Origin: CAZWZG01 sp964638245 | Lineage (GTDB): Bacteria; Pseudomonadota; Alphaproteobacteria; Rhodobacterales; Rhodobacteraceae | Assembly (NCBI GenBank): GCA_964638245.1 | Contig: CAZWZG010000021.1 | Span: 1-28,723 of the forward strand | Direction: 5' to 3' | Length of the DNA: 28,723 nucleotides | Part shown: positions 6,625 through 14,721 of the stretch, piece after piece | Numbering within the stretch: position 1 is the stretch's first letter | Layout: each line of letters starts with the position of its first letter | Program-made: the position numbers and the translations under genes | The notes under the pieces: model-generated | What the model was told of the DNA's origin: nothing | What the model saw: the letters and a program-made list of their open reading frames with translations, nothing else | Database searches by the model: none

Positions 6625-7561
6625 TCAGGTATCGTAGGGTGACAAAAGCTCGGCTATCCGACCTTTCAGCCATTGATGCGGTGGACTTTCGGAAAAGCGG
6701 CGGTGCCAAATGAGGAACAGGCGCGCGCGATCCACGTCAATCGGCGGCTCGAACGCATCAAGACCAGTCGAACCCGCAATACGTTGAGCAAGAGCGGTTG
6801 GGATCAAAGCGATGAGCTCCGATCCGGCGACAGCGCGACAAACTCCGGAAAAGACCGGCAAGGTCATGGAAACACTGCGCTTTCGTCCAACGCGAGCCAG
6901 CGCTTCATCCCCAAGACCCTTCGGGCTGCCCTCACTGGAGAACATCACATGTCCAAGTTGGCAGAATAGGTCGAGCGGCATCAAGTCGCCGTGCACAAGC
7001 CCACGTTCCACAGTCATTGGGTGATCTTTTTTTGGCGATGACGGAGAACGAGGAACTGAACACCGACTGTCCCTCTGCCCAATCCGGCAGCGGCGTTTCA
7101 GGGACCAAGGCAAAATCCAAATCCTGTGTCGCGAGGGGTTGGATATGGTCATCGGGAACAAGGTCAACGAGATGCACGCGAACGGACGGCGCATACACCA
7201 TCAGGTGCTCGGCCAACATTGGCATCAGCATTTCGGCAAAGAAGTCACTGCCCGAAATCCGAAAACTGTCGGTTGCGGTCGCCGGGTCGAAGACGGCCTT
7301 TTTTCGGATAAGGCGTTCGATTTGGCCGATCACGTCTTGCAGCGGCTCCTTCAAGGACAGCGCGTATTCTGTTGCTTCCAGTTTCTGGCCGCTTCGAAAG
7401 AACAATTCGTCTCCAAGCGCGTGACGAAGCCGTTTGAGCGCGCCGGATACAGCTGGCTGCGACAACCCCAACCGCTCCCCGGCCCTCACTGTCGAGTGTT
7501 CAATCAGAAGCGCATCAAGCACGCGGAGCAGGTTCAGGTCGAACGTAGATAAATTGGCCAT
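6625..7561 (-). pseudogene. LysR-family regulator, frameshifted at a poly-A tract
   Basis: The N-terminal part (from ATG 7561, MANLSTFDLNLLRVLDALL) has the classic LysR helix-turn-helix, with LGLSQPAVSGALKRLR and DELFFRSGQKLEATE. The frame runs into FSVIAKK, then becomes nonsense. The other frame continues in perfect register as KKDHPMTVERG and reaches a normal LysR C-terminus at 6625. The switch lies at seven T on the plus strand (7027-7033, seven A in the gene). Removing one base gives a 311-residue protein, the usual LysR length. This may be a true pseudogene, a reversible slippage site or a sequencing error. It is divergent from the cupin gene, its likely target. Confidence 0.85.
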
Positions 7562-7563
7562 GC

Positions 7564-7587
7564 CGATTGATATCATAAAATCAATCG
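7564..7587. promoter_or_regulatory. candidate LysR-type operator between regulator and cupin genes
   Basis: A perfect 8-bp inverted repeat CGATTGAT (7564-7571) / ATCAATCG (7580-7587) with an 8-bp spacer contains the T-N11-A feature of LysR boxes. A second small dyad, AAATC-aatc-GATTT (7578-7591), overlaps it. It begins just upstream of the regulator's ATG, where LysR proteins usually repress themselves and activate the divergent gene. Confidence 0.55.
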
Positions 7588-7654
7588 ATTTAACAGATGA
7601 ACATACCGTCAGTAGCGTGTGTCCAGTGTCAAAGCATATCAAAGGAGTTCACGA

Positions 7655-8122
7655 ATGCTGACCAGACCTCGCACTTATAACGTTCTGAACATTCTGATGA
7701 AATTTCACGCCTTTCCCTCCGAAACGATGGACAAGTTCTGCTTCGTGGAATGCCTTGTGCCCGTCGGAGCAGGCGCTCCACCAAACCATCACGCTGGCGA
7801 AACGGAGTCGTTTTATGTCCTTGAGGGACAGATCGGTTTCATGGTCGATGGTGAAGAGTTCGTGGCGCGTCCCGGCGACCACGTCGCCATTCCCGATGGG
7901 GCAGTGCACGCGTTCCAAGCTGTGGGCGACAAGCCGGCCCGCCTGTTGATCATCAATGCTCCCGGGCAAATGCACGATAGGTTCTTCACTGGAATCGGCA
8001 CTCCGCTGCCCGAGGACCAAGTGGATTTGCCTGAACCGAGCGAGCCGGATATCCCCGCCGTGTTTTCCATCGCGGAAGAAGTCGGTATGACCTTCCTCGC
8101 TCCACAGCAGGAAACTGCCTAA
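7655..8122 (+). CDS. cupin-domain protein
   Basis: A 155-residue single-domain cupin. Motif 1 is PNHHAGETESFYVLEG (about 43-58), with H46 and E51 in the metal positions; the first histidine of the usual HxH is Asn44, with His45 beside it. Motif 2 is PGDHVAIPDGAVHAF, with P80, G82 and H85. It resembles small quercetin-dioxygenase-like cupins; the substrate is unknown. ATG 7655 is set by AAAGGAG at 7641-7647, 7 bases upstream. It is divergent from the LysR-type gene across 93 bp with a dyad operator, so induction by that regulator's ligand is likely if the regulator is functional. Confidence 0.85.
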   Translation: MLTRPRTYNVLNILMKFHAFPSETMDKFCFVECLVPVGAGAPPNHHAGETESFYVLEGQIGFMVDGEEFVARPGDHVAIPDGAVHAFQAVGDKPARLLIINAPGQMHDRFFTGIGTPLPEDQVDLPEPSEPDIPAVFSIAEEVGMTFLAPQQETA

Positions 8123-8260
8123 AGAATCGCAATATCGGTGAACACATCAGGTGCGGGGGAAGCAAGCCTCGTACCTGATTGGTCAGAGACGAAAGCGCAC
8201 ATTCGTTCTCAAATCAGTGGCTCAAACACGGTCGGCCCGGGCAAGGAATTTCGAGTATGC

Positions 8261-8713
8261 CTACCCGCCCAATATCCCATCCATGTTCTTAACGACCGCC
8301 ACCAATAGCCCAAATGCGCAGATCACGACCGCTAGCCAGAACACAAACTGCATGACAAACGCCCCGACCCCCATCGCGATTGCGATCTGGGGAAGCTGTG
8401 GGGCTTCCCCCCGAAACAAACTGATACCGCCAAGGACCGTGGCCAAAGCGGCTAGCACCGGAACAGCGTAGGCCATGGCGGCATAAAGTGTCATGGGTTC
8501 TGGCACCGGCGCAGGCGCTTCGCGGCCCGTGAGCGCTTCTTGCGCGCTGGACCGGATATCCGCCGCGATCTGGCCTATCGTCAGAGCCGCGCTTTGGTCA
8601 GGCGGCGCAAAGACATCCGAGATATGGAGCGTCATCGCCGCAAGCGCGATCGCGCCGACGATGAAGGCAATCAGGCCCCAGATCGGGCGGTCATCGTGGG
8701 TGTTTGTCGTCAT
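8261..8713 (-). CDS. hypothetical three-helix membrane protein
   Basis: I do not recognise this 150-residue protein. It has three clear hydrophobic segments: residues 12-32 (IWGLIAFIVGAIALAAMTLHI), about 75-98 (LYAAMAYAVPVLAALATVLGG) and about 108-140 (IAIAMGVGAFVMQFVFWLAVVICAFGL onward). The loop between helices 1 and 2 is predicted to be about 40 residues long and includes QAALTIG-like and Pro-rich EAPAPVPEP stretches. ATG 8713 (MTTNTHDDR) fits best, because the longer frame upstream adds an unlikely leader. It is convergent with the cupin gene, with about 138 bp between them in which I see no gene. Confidence 0.65.
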   Translation of the reverse strand: MTTNTHDDRPIWGLIAFIVGAIALAAMTLHISDVFAPPDQSAALTIGQIAADIRSSAQEALTGREAPAPVPEPMTLYAAMAYAVPVLAALATVLGGISLFRGEAPQLPQIAIAMGVGAFVMQFVFWLAVVICAFGLLVAVVKNMDGILGG

Positions 8714-8859
8714 GCAGACTGAGTAATGCGGCAATTTGCCAAGAATATGGCATCGGTAGCGCATTTGATTTCAATGGATTTTTTGCTCATGCTCTGGCAG
8801 ACCTCGACTTGTCGCCCTACACTCCCGCAAGCCTCAGTTTTTTCGAGAAAAGTTTTCAG

Positions 8860-9345
8860 ATGGTCCAAATTCTTCAAGTCGGCGCAATTGCAGTGATGAC
8901 GCTCGGCACAGGCGCGGCAACGCTGGCCGTGCTGAACGAGGATATGCCGGATTTCGCCGTGCCCGAAGGGGCGTGGGAAGACGGCTCCGTTTTGGACGGG
9001 ACGGTGTTTTATACGAACGACACTGTGATCGAAACGGGTGAAGAGCTGATCGACGAAATGCACTTCCGGGACGGGACGTTTCAATCGGCCATGTGTCAGG
9101 TGTACTGCGATTTTGGCTGGTCCGACTATCAGACCAAAGAAGTCGACGGCGTCCTGCACTTCACCGCGACCACGAAATGCCCGGACGCGCCGCACACGGT
9201 CGTCTTTTACGGCAAGATCGAAGGTGAACAGGTGACGGTTCAGGGCACATGGACGACGCGGCGGTGGTACTGGACGCGACAGATCAATGTGATCGGACAA
9301 GGGTCGACAACGCCGACGGAAGCGCATCTGGCGCAGTCTGGATGA
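8860..9345 (+). CDS. hypothetical exported or anchored protein
   Basis: I do not recognise this 161-residue protein. From ATG 8860 it begins MVQILQVGAIAVMTLGTGAATLAVL, a hydrophobic segment that could be an uncleaved anchor or signal peptide. The rest is a polar, beta-rich domain with three cysteines (AMCQVYC and TTKCPD) and many aromatic residues (WSDYQT, RRWYWTRQ). The frame extends upstream to 8704, but the extension looks like non-coding sequence. The ribosome-binding site is weak. Its stop overlaps the next start as ATGA, so the two are probably co-translated and may act together. Confidence 0.6.
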   Translation: MVQILQVGAIAVMTLGTGAATLAVLNEDMPDFAVPEGAWEDGSVLDGTVFYTNDTVIETGEELIDEMHFRDGTFQSAMCQVYCDFGWSDYQTKEVDGVLHFTATTKCPDAPHTVVFYGKIEGEQVTVQGTWTTRRWYWTRQINVIGQGSTTPTEAHLAQSG

Positions 9346-10004
9346 CATCCACGTCGTCGCGTATGAGCCTGAGCGGGCTCGTTTTTCGGTTTGTTCTGCT
9401 GGTTGTATTTATCCTCCTTGCGACGTGGGGCGCGCACGGCATTCGCGAGGCTCTGAACCTTGAGATCATGCCGGAGAACGAGCAGCAGGTGCATCGCAGC
9501 CTGATGCTGGGCATGGTCGCCTACATCGTGCTTCTGGCGCTCCCTTTCGTGCCCGGGGCAGAGATCGGGATCGCCATTCTGGCCGCGTTCGGCGCGGCTA
9601 TTGCGCCGCTGATATACGTGGCGACGGTTGCGGCGATGATGCTGGCTTATGTGATCGGACGCTTCCTTCCGGTCAGCGCCCTTGCGCGGGTTTTGCAGAC
9701 CCTACGCTTGCGTCGCGCGGCCCAGATGGTGGCACAGGCGGCCGAGCTTTCCGGGCATGAGCGTCTCGAGATGATGCTGAAGGGGGCGCCGGGCAGGACC
9801 ACGCGGCTGGCCCTTCGATTTCGCTATGTGGCACTTGCCCTTGCCGTGAACACGCCCGGCAACTCGATCATCGGCGGGGGTGGTGGCATCATGATGATGG
9901 CGGGCTTGAGCGGCGTCTTTTCACCCATTGCGACGCTTCTGGCGATCATGATCGCAGTCGCTCCCGTCCCCCTTGCAGTGATGTTTCTGGGTCTGAGCCT
10001 GTAA
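9342..10004 (+). CDS. multi-pass membrane protein, possibly VTT/DedA-like
   Basis: A 220-residue protein with four or five hydrophobic helices: about 12-30 (VFRFVLLVVFILLATWG), 52-70 (LMLGMVAYIVLLALPF), 74-110, and two near the C-terminus. The pattern FVPGAEIGIAILAAFG in the first half and NTPGNSIIGGGGG in the second resembles the paired re-entrant loops of VTT (TVP38/DedA) membrane proteins, which move lipids or ions. This is a motif-level impression only. ATG 9342 overlaps the upstream stop (ATGA). One base separates its stop from that of the convergent reductase gene, leaving no room for a separate terminator. Confidence 0.6.
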   Translation: MTSTSSRMSLSGLVFRFVLLVVFILLATWGAHGIREALNLEIMPENEQQVHRSLMLGMVAYIVLLALPFVPGAEIGIAILAAFGAAIAPLIYVATVAAMMLAYVIGRFLPVSALARVLQTLRLRRAAQMVAQAAELSGHERLEMMLKGAPGRTTRLALRFRYVALALAVNTPGNSIIGGGGGIMMMAGLSGVFSPIATLLAIMIAVAPVPLAVMFLGLSL

Positions 10005-10005
10005 C

Positions 10006-11625
10006 TCAGGCGTTCAAAAAGTCCCAAACGCGGCTGATGACGACCGAACCCTCGCCGACCGCGCTTGCCACCCGCTTGACCGACCCGGCCCGCACATCGC
10101 CCACCGCGAAGACGCCCGGGTGCGAGGTGGAATAGACGGAACCCGCATCCGCTTCGGTTCCCGTCAGCACGAAACCCTTGTCATCAAGCGCGACATGCCC
10201 CGAAAGCCAGCCAGTATTGGGTGCGGCCCCCACCATGATGAACACGGCGCGGGTCTCCAAATCACGCTCTTCTCCTGCTGCTTTGTCGCGGATCGTAATG
10301 CCCGTCAGGTGATCGTCGCCGCGCAATGCGGTCATCTCGGACTGATAGTGGATCGTTATCGACGGGTCGGCTTCAAGGCGGGAACTGAGGTAGCTCGACA
10401 TCGAGGCGGCAAGGCTGGTGCCGCGGATCAGAACATGGACATGGCGCGCGCTGCGGGACATGAACATGGCCGCCTGCCCTGCCGAATTGCCGCCGCCGAT
10501 GACGACAACCTCGGTGTCGCGGCAATAGCGGGCTTCGACATCCGTGGCGGCGTAGTAGAGGCCCGCGCTTTCGAAGTCTTCCAGTCGCGGGATCGGCAGT
10601 TTGCGGTACTGCACGCCCGTGGCGACAACGATGGCGCGCGCGCAAACCTGCGCGCCTTCGTCCAGCGTGACGCAAAAAAGGCCGTCGTCGAGCACATCAA
10701 GCGCGGTGGCGCGCCGCGGCACAGCGAATTTGGTGCCAAACTTCATCGCCTGCACTTCGCCCCGCCAGCACAGATCGGCACCCGAGATGCCCGTGGGAAA
10801 GCCCATGTAGTTCTCGATCCGGCTGGACGTGCCCGCCTGCCCGCCAATGGCCATGTCGTCCAGAACCAGCGCAGATAGCCCTTCAGACCCTGCGTATACG
10901 CCCGCCGCCACCCCGGCGGGACCGCCACCGACGATCAGGACGTCAACGACCGTGTCCTCGGTAATCGCGATATCAAGGCCGAGGCGGCGAGCGACCTTGG
11001 CTGGTGTCGGATCAGGGATGACATCGTATTTTCCAAAGATCACAGCGGGTTGCGCGGGACCGATGTTGCACTGGTGGCGCACGGCTTCAGCGTCCTGCTC
11101 ATCCAGCGTCATGGAATTGAACGGGATGCGGTTGCGGCCCGCAAAGCTCGCGATCGCGCGGATGTTGCGGTCCACCTCGGCCCCGATCAGCGTCAGCCCC
11201 GCCTGGTCGCCTTCCAAAAGGCGCCTCCGCCGTCCCGCAAGGACGGTGATGATGATGTCGGACATCTCGGGCGTGCGGGCCATGAGATCGAGCATCGCCT
11301 CACGCCCGACACAAAGAAGCTTGGTGTCCTGCACCGCGCGACCGCCCATTTGCATCCGTGCGCCTGAGAGGAACGAGATTTCGCCAAAGAATTGGGTGGG
11401 CCCGAGCGTCGCGCCGTCGCCATATCGGCCGCCTGTGCGGGGGTCGATGGCTTCGATCTCGCCTTCGAGAAGGTAGCAGAAGCGGTCCATGACATCGCCC
11501 GCCTTGAAGAGCAATTCACCCGCCGGCAGGTCTTCGATATGGCCAATGGCGCGCATCGCTTCGACATGAGCGTCATGCAGCGGCGTGCGCACCATCGTGC
11601 GGAGGTCTTCGGCTAGGGTTTCCAT
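10006..11625 (-). CDS. cNMP-binding domain / thioredoxin-reductase-like flavoprotein fusion
   Basis: This 539-residue protein has three parts. Residues 1-135 form a cyclic-nucleotide-binding-type beta barrel (GELLFKAGDVMDRFCYLLEGEIE, FFGEISFLSG). Residues 143-215 resemble a glutaredoxin/thioredoxin-fold segment (IPFNSMTLDEQDAEAVRHQCNI, AQPAVIFGKY) with no CxxC. Residues 225-539 are thioredoxin-reductase-like, with FAD motif GGGPAG (233-238), NAD(P)H motif GGGNSAGQA (377-385) and GVFAVGDVR near the end. The redox-active CxxC of TrxB is absent: the position reads YYAATD (357-362). It may therefore transfer electrons from NAD(P)H by another route or act as a sensor. ATG 11625 has GGAG 8 bases upstream. 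Confidence 0.88.
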   Translation of the reverse strand: METLAEDLRTMVRTPLHDAHVEAMRAIGHIEDLPAGELLFKAGDVMDRFCYLLEGEIEAIDPRTGGRYGDGATLGPTQFFGEISFLSGARMQMGGRAVQDTKLLCVGREAMLDLMARTPEMSDIIITVLAGRRRRLLEGDQAGLTLIGAEVDRNIRAIASFAGRNRIPFNSMTLDEQDAEAVRHQCNIGPAQPAVIFGKYDVIPDPTPAKVARRLGLDIAITEDTVVDVLIVGGGPAGVAAGVYAGSEGLSALVLDDMAIGGQAGTSSRIENYMGFPTGISGADLCWRGEVQAMKFGTKFAVPRRATALDVLDDGLFCVTLDEGAQVCARAIVVATGVQYRKLPIPRLEDFESAGLYYAATDVEARYCRDTEVVVIGGGNSAGQAAMFMSRSARHVHVLIRGTSLAASMSSYLSSRLEADPSITIHYQSEMTALRGDDHLTGITIRDKAAGEERDLETRAVFIMVGAAPNTGWLSGHVALDDKGFVLTGTEADAGSVYSTSHPGVFAVGDVRAGSVKRVASAVGEGSVVISRVWDFLNA

Positions 11626-11739
11626 GGGGCGCTCCGGGATGGTCTGTGGCAGAGTTTAGCGGGAAAGCGGATGAAGGCCAGACTGGTCCACCCCGCGCGA
11701 ACATGGCATGGGTGCATCAACGACAAGGAGGAACCCCAG

Positions 11740-12489
11740 ATGCCTGAATTTGCGACATACCCCAGCCTGAAAGACAAAGTCGTCATCATTTCGGGAGGGG
11801 CCCAGGGGATTGGACGCGAGATCGTCGAGGCGTTCGCAGCCCAAGGGTCGAAGATCGGGTTTCTGGATCTGGATGCTGACGGCAGCGCGGCTTTGGCCAA
11901 GGACGTCGGGGCGGATTTTGAGATCTGCGACTTGCGCGATATCGATGCGTTGCGCGCGGGCCTTGCGGCGTTGACCGGACGGCTCGGGAACGTTGATGTC
12001 CTTGTGAATAACGCCGCGCGCGACGACCGGCACGACTGGCAGGATGTGACGCCCGACTACTGGGACGAGCGTCAGAACAACAATCTGCGCCATATGTTCT
12101 TTGCCATTCAGGCGCTTGCGCCGGGGATGATCGAAAACGGCGGCGGCTCGATCATCAACATGGGCTCGAATTCGTGGTGGGAAGCTGGTGGGGGTTTTCC
12201 GGCCTACACGACGGCCAAGGCCGCGGTGCACGGCCTGACGCGCACGATGGCCCGAGATCTGGGCGGGCACCGCATCCGGGTGAACACGGTTGTGCCGGGT
12301 TGGATCATGACGGACCGCCAGAAAGAGCTTTGGGCGACGCCCGAAGCATTGGAGGCACATCGCGAACGGCAGTGTCTCCCCGACCTGATCGACCCCGTTT
12401 ACGTCGCGCGCATGGTGGTCTTTCTGGCCAGCGACGACGCGGCAATGTGTTCGGCGAACAATTACATGGTCGAGGCAGGCTCGATCTAG
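11740..12489 (+). CDS. SDR oxidoreductase, aldose 1-dehydrogenase-like
   Basis: A 249-residue short-chain dehydrogenase. The cofactor loop is SGGAQGIG (18-25), followed by NNAA (90-93), catalytic S143, and Y156-xxx-K160 in AYTTAK. The stretches NAARDDRHDW, YWDERQNNNLRHMFF and ASDDAAMC closely resemble D-xylose/L-arabinose/galactose 1-dehydrogenases such as Caulobacter XylB, as I remember that sequence. A sugar or sugar-like alcohol substrate with NAD(P) is therefore likely. The usual GSISWHLG loop is changed to GSNSWWEAGG, so specificity may differ. ATG 11740 follows AAGGAGG. Its TAG stop overlaps that of the convergent monooxygenase gene in a shared CTAG. Confidence 0.85.
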   Translation: MPEFATYPSLKDKVVIISGGAQGIGREIVEAFAAQGSKIGFLDLDADGSAALAKDVGADFEICDLRDIDALRAGLAALTGRLGNVDVLVNNAARDDRHDWQDVTPDYWDERQNNNLRHMFFAIQALAPGMIENGGGSIINMGSNSWWEAGGGFPAYTTAKAAVHGLTRTMARDLGGHRIRVNTVVPGWIMTDRQKELWATPEALEAHRERQCLPDLIDPVYVARMVVFLASDDAAMCSANNYMVEAGSI

Positions 12490-13667
12490 ACGCCTATGTC
12501 GACCGTCACTGGGTTATAATTGTAAAGCCAGTTGTCCCGATCCTTAGCCAAATCGGCACCGTCTTTCATACCTTGGCGGAGCGCCTCTTCTGAGGGGTGG
12601 TGGAACATCTTGGACATCCGGTTCGCGCCATTCACCATGCGCGAAGTACGCACTATCCGGGCGTTCTGGAACAGGTCCAGCGCCTCGTCGATATCGCGCG
12701 CGCCATCCAACGCGCGGGTCAGAACCATCGCATCCTCGATCGCCATGGCGGCACCTTGCGCGATGAAGGGAAGCGTTGGGTGTGCCGCGTCCCCGATGAC
12801 GATGGCGCGGGCGCTGCGCCAACTGCTGACCGGTTCCCGGATGTTGAGCGCCCAGCGATAGCATGCGTCGCGGTCAACGGCGTCGATGACCGCCTGAACA
12901 TCCTCGTGCCAGCCGTCGAAGTCGGATTTCAGCTCGTCCCAATCGTGCTTGGTGGTCCAGCTTTCCTCGCTGGGCTGGTCGGTTTCCACAGGTGCCACGA
13001 AGTTCAAAAGCGACCCGCCCCGAAGCCAGTAATAGACGATATGGCGGCCCGGCCCCATGAATGACGTCGTTGTTGCGGCACTGAAGCCCTTGGGGAGCCG
13101 TTCTGCAGGGATTAGCCCGCGCCAAGCGGAATTGCCGGAATAAACAGGCCGGTCTGGACCCAATATCTGCTTCCGCACCGCCGATTTGACCCCATCCGCG
13201 CCGATCAGAAGATCGCCATCAACCTTGCGCCCATCCGACAAAACGACGCTGACCCCGTCGGCGGTTTCGGCAAAATCAGACACCTGAGCGCCCAGTTGCA
13301 ACGCCTCATGGTCCAGGCTGCGGACCGCCCCAAGCAGAAGGTCCTGAAGATCGGCGCGGTGGATGAGGCAGTATGGATGGCCGTGCAACGCCTCGTGATG
13401 TGCGCCGAGCGGGATCTCGTTGACGACGTCACCGGACAGAAACGTGCGCATTTGCCATGACGCGGGCTGATAGCTGAGCCGTCGCAGGTCGTCCTCAAGC
13501 CCCAACTCGCGCAGCACATGGCCCGAGTTCGCGCTGACTTGCAGCCCTGCACCGATCTCCGTCAGTCGCTCGGCCTGCTCAAAAACTTCGACCGCGTGAC
13601 CGCGCCGCAAAAGAAGACCCGCCAACGTCAGCCCGGCGATCCCGGCTCCGGCAATCAGTATCTTCAT
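12486..13667 (-). CDS. FAD-dependent aromatic hydroxylase, salicylate hydroxylase-like
   Basis: A 393-residue class A flavoprotein monooxygenase. The Rossmann motif is GAGIAGLTLAG (7-17), the NADPH/FAD motif is LLIGADGVKSAVR (about 152-165), and the second FAD motif is IGDAAHPTLPFIAQGAAMAIED (about 289-310). These match the NahG and 3-hydroxybenzoate 6-hydroxylase group, which hydroxylate phenolic acids using NAD(P)H and O2. The aromatic substrate is not determined. ATG 13667 follows AGGGACC. The GST gene ends 40 bp upstream on the same strand, so the two probably form an operon, perhaps a glutathione-dependent aromatic degradation branch. Confidence 0.87.
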   Translation of the reverse strand: MKILIAGAGIAGLTLAGLLLRRGHAVEVFEQAERLTEIGAGLQVSANSGHVLRELGLEDDLRRLSYQPASWQMRTFLSGDVVNEIPLGAHHEALHGHPYCLIHRADLQDLLLGAVRSLDHEALQLGAQVSDFAETADGVSVVLSDGRKVDGDLLIGADGVKSAVRKQILGPDRPVYSGNSAWRGLIPAERLPKGFSAATTTSFMGPGRHIVYYWLRGGSLLNFVAPVETDQPSEESWTTKHDWDELKSDFDGWHEDVQAVIDAVDRDACYRWALNIREPVSSWRSARAIVIGDAAHPTLPFIAQGAAMAIEDAMVLTRALDGARDIDEALDLFQNARIVRTSRMVNGANRMSKMFHHPSEEALRQGMKDGADLAKDRDNWLYNYNPVTVDIGV

Positions 13668-13707
13668 CGGCTGGTCCCTATTGGCTTAAGCCAACACTAG
13701 CCGAAGA

Positions 13708-14652
13708 TCAGGCGGTTTCCACCCGGTAGCCCGCGCGCGGGAAATGCACGCAAACCGCACCCACATCATCGGTTGTGCGATCCACGCCGATCCGCGTGGC
13801 ATCTGCATAGCGCACTTTCCCCTGAACAGGCTGTTCACCGCCATCCACGTCCGGGCTGATGGTGACGGGCATGCCGTACTCAAGGCCCTGTGGGTCTCCG
13901 GCGGCGACGCCTTGTTCCATCACGGGAGAGCAGGATTTCGCCCGCGCAATCGCATCAGCGGGATCCATTTCGGTCGATGCACCATGTCCGATGGCGCGCA
14001 CCCTGTCTTCCCACGCCAAAAGGTTGGCAAACTCACTGATCAAGGGGGCCCCGCCAGGCCAGCGACCGCGCAGGAACCAGACGACATAGTAGAATTGGGC
14101 ATCAATTGCGGCGGGTGCGTCGCCAAGAAGGAAGGCGCGCCCATCGCTCAACTGACCATCCAGCCACGAGAACGGCGCGCGCATCTGCGCCACCAGATGC
14201 GGCAAGCCGGCGTTTGCGGCCTTGAGGCCTTCGGCCCAGTCTTTGCCGAAGTAAAGCCGCCCCCTGTCCTCGGCGAAATCCGCGGGCAAATCCTCCATCC
14301 CCGAACCAAGCACGATCTTTACCCCTAGGTCGAAATACGCCCCATCGGTCCAGCGGCTGAGGCCCCACATCAGGCCCGCATGCTCGGTCGGAAAGAAGGT
14401 CGGCGTCGGGTGACGACGCTCCAGCTCGCGCAGGATGTTCTGGCTATCGCAATAGATATCCGCCCCGATCTGCATCACGGGCGTGCGTCGATAGCCCCCG
14501 GTCAGGGCGGTAAGCATCGGCTTTGGCGGAATACGCGGGATCGCCACATCGCGCCAGGCCAGCCCCTTGATGCCCAGCGCCACCCGCACCTTCTCGGCCA
14601 CAGGCGATTGCGGGTAGTTGTGGAGGATGATTTCGGTGGCCGGGTCGGACAT
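13708..14652 (-). CDS. glutathione S-transferase with C-terminal extension
   Basis: A 314-residue protein. Residues 7-85 form the thioredoxin-like GSH-binding domain: a Ser-Pro at 16-17 (YPQSPVAEKVR) in the catalytic region, TPVMQIG with the cis-proline, and DSQNILREL. Residues about 95-230 are the helical domain. About 75 residues follow that are not part of ordinary GSTs (AAGDPQGLEYGMPVTISP, then a Gly/Asp-rich, beta-like stretch to the end). ATG 14652 is supported by GGAG and by homology to GST starts; a longer frame to 14709 exists. It is upstream of the FAD hydroxylase gene on the same strand, so a role in aromatic catabolism or detoxification is plausible. Confidence 0.83.
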   Translation of the reverse strand: MSDPATEIILHNYPQSPVAEKVRVALGIKGLAWRDVAIPRIPPKPMLTALTGGYRRTPVMQIGADIYCDSQNILRELERRHPTPTFFPTEHAGLMWGLSRWTDGAYFDLGVKIVLGSGMEDLPADFAEDRGRLYFGKDWAEGLKAANAGLPHLVAQMRAPFSWLDGQLSDGRAFLLGDAPAAIDAQFYYVVWFLRGRWPGGAPLISEFANLLAWEDRVRAIGHGASTEMDPADAIARAKSCSPVMEQGVAAGDPQGLEYGMPVTISPDVDGGEQPVQGKVRYADATRIGVDRTTDDVGAVCVHFPRAGYRVETA

Positions 14653-14721
14653 GGGGTGCGCTCCATTGCAACTCTGCTCTCGACTTAGCGCCAACCCGCT
14701 GCATCGCAAAGAGCGTTGGTG

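Noticed and set aside
8123..8260. A possible small gene between the cupin and the three-helix membrane protein.
   Set aside because: The only frames there are shadows of the convergent gene, without start signals or motifs.
14653..14721. A hairpin between the GST start and the DUF2937 stop as a strong terminator.
   Set aside because: Arms CCAA...TTGG need a bulge and no T-run follows in either direction.
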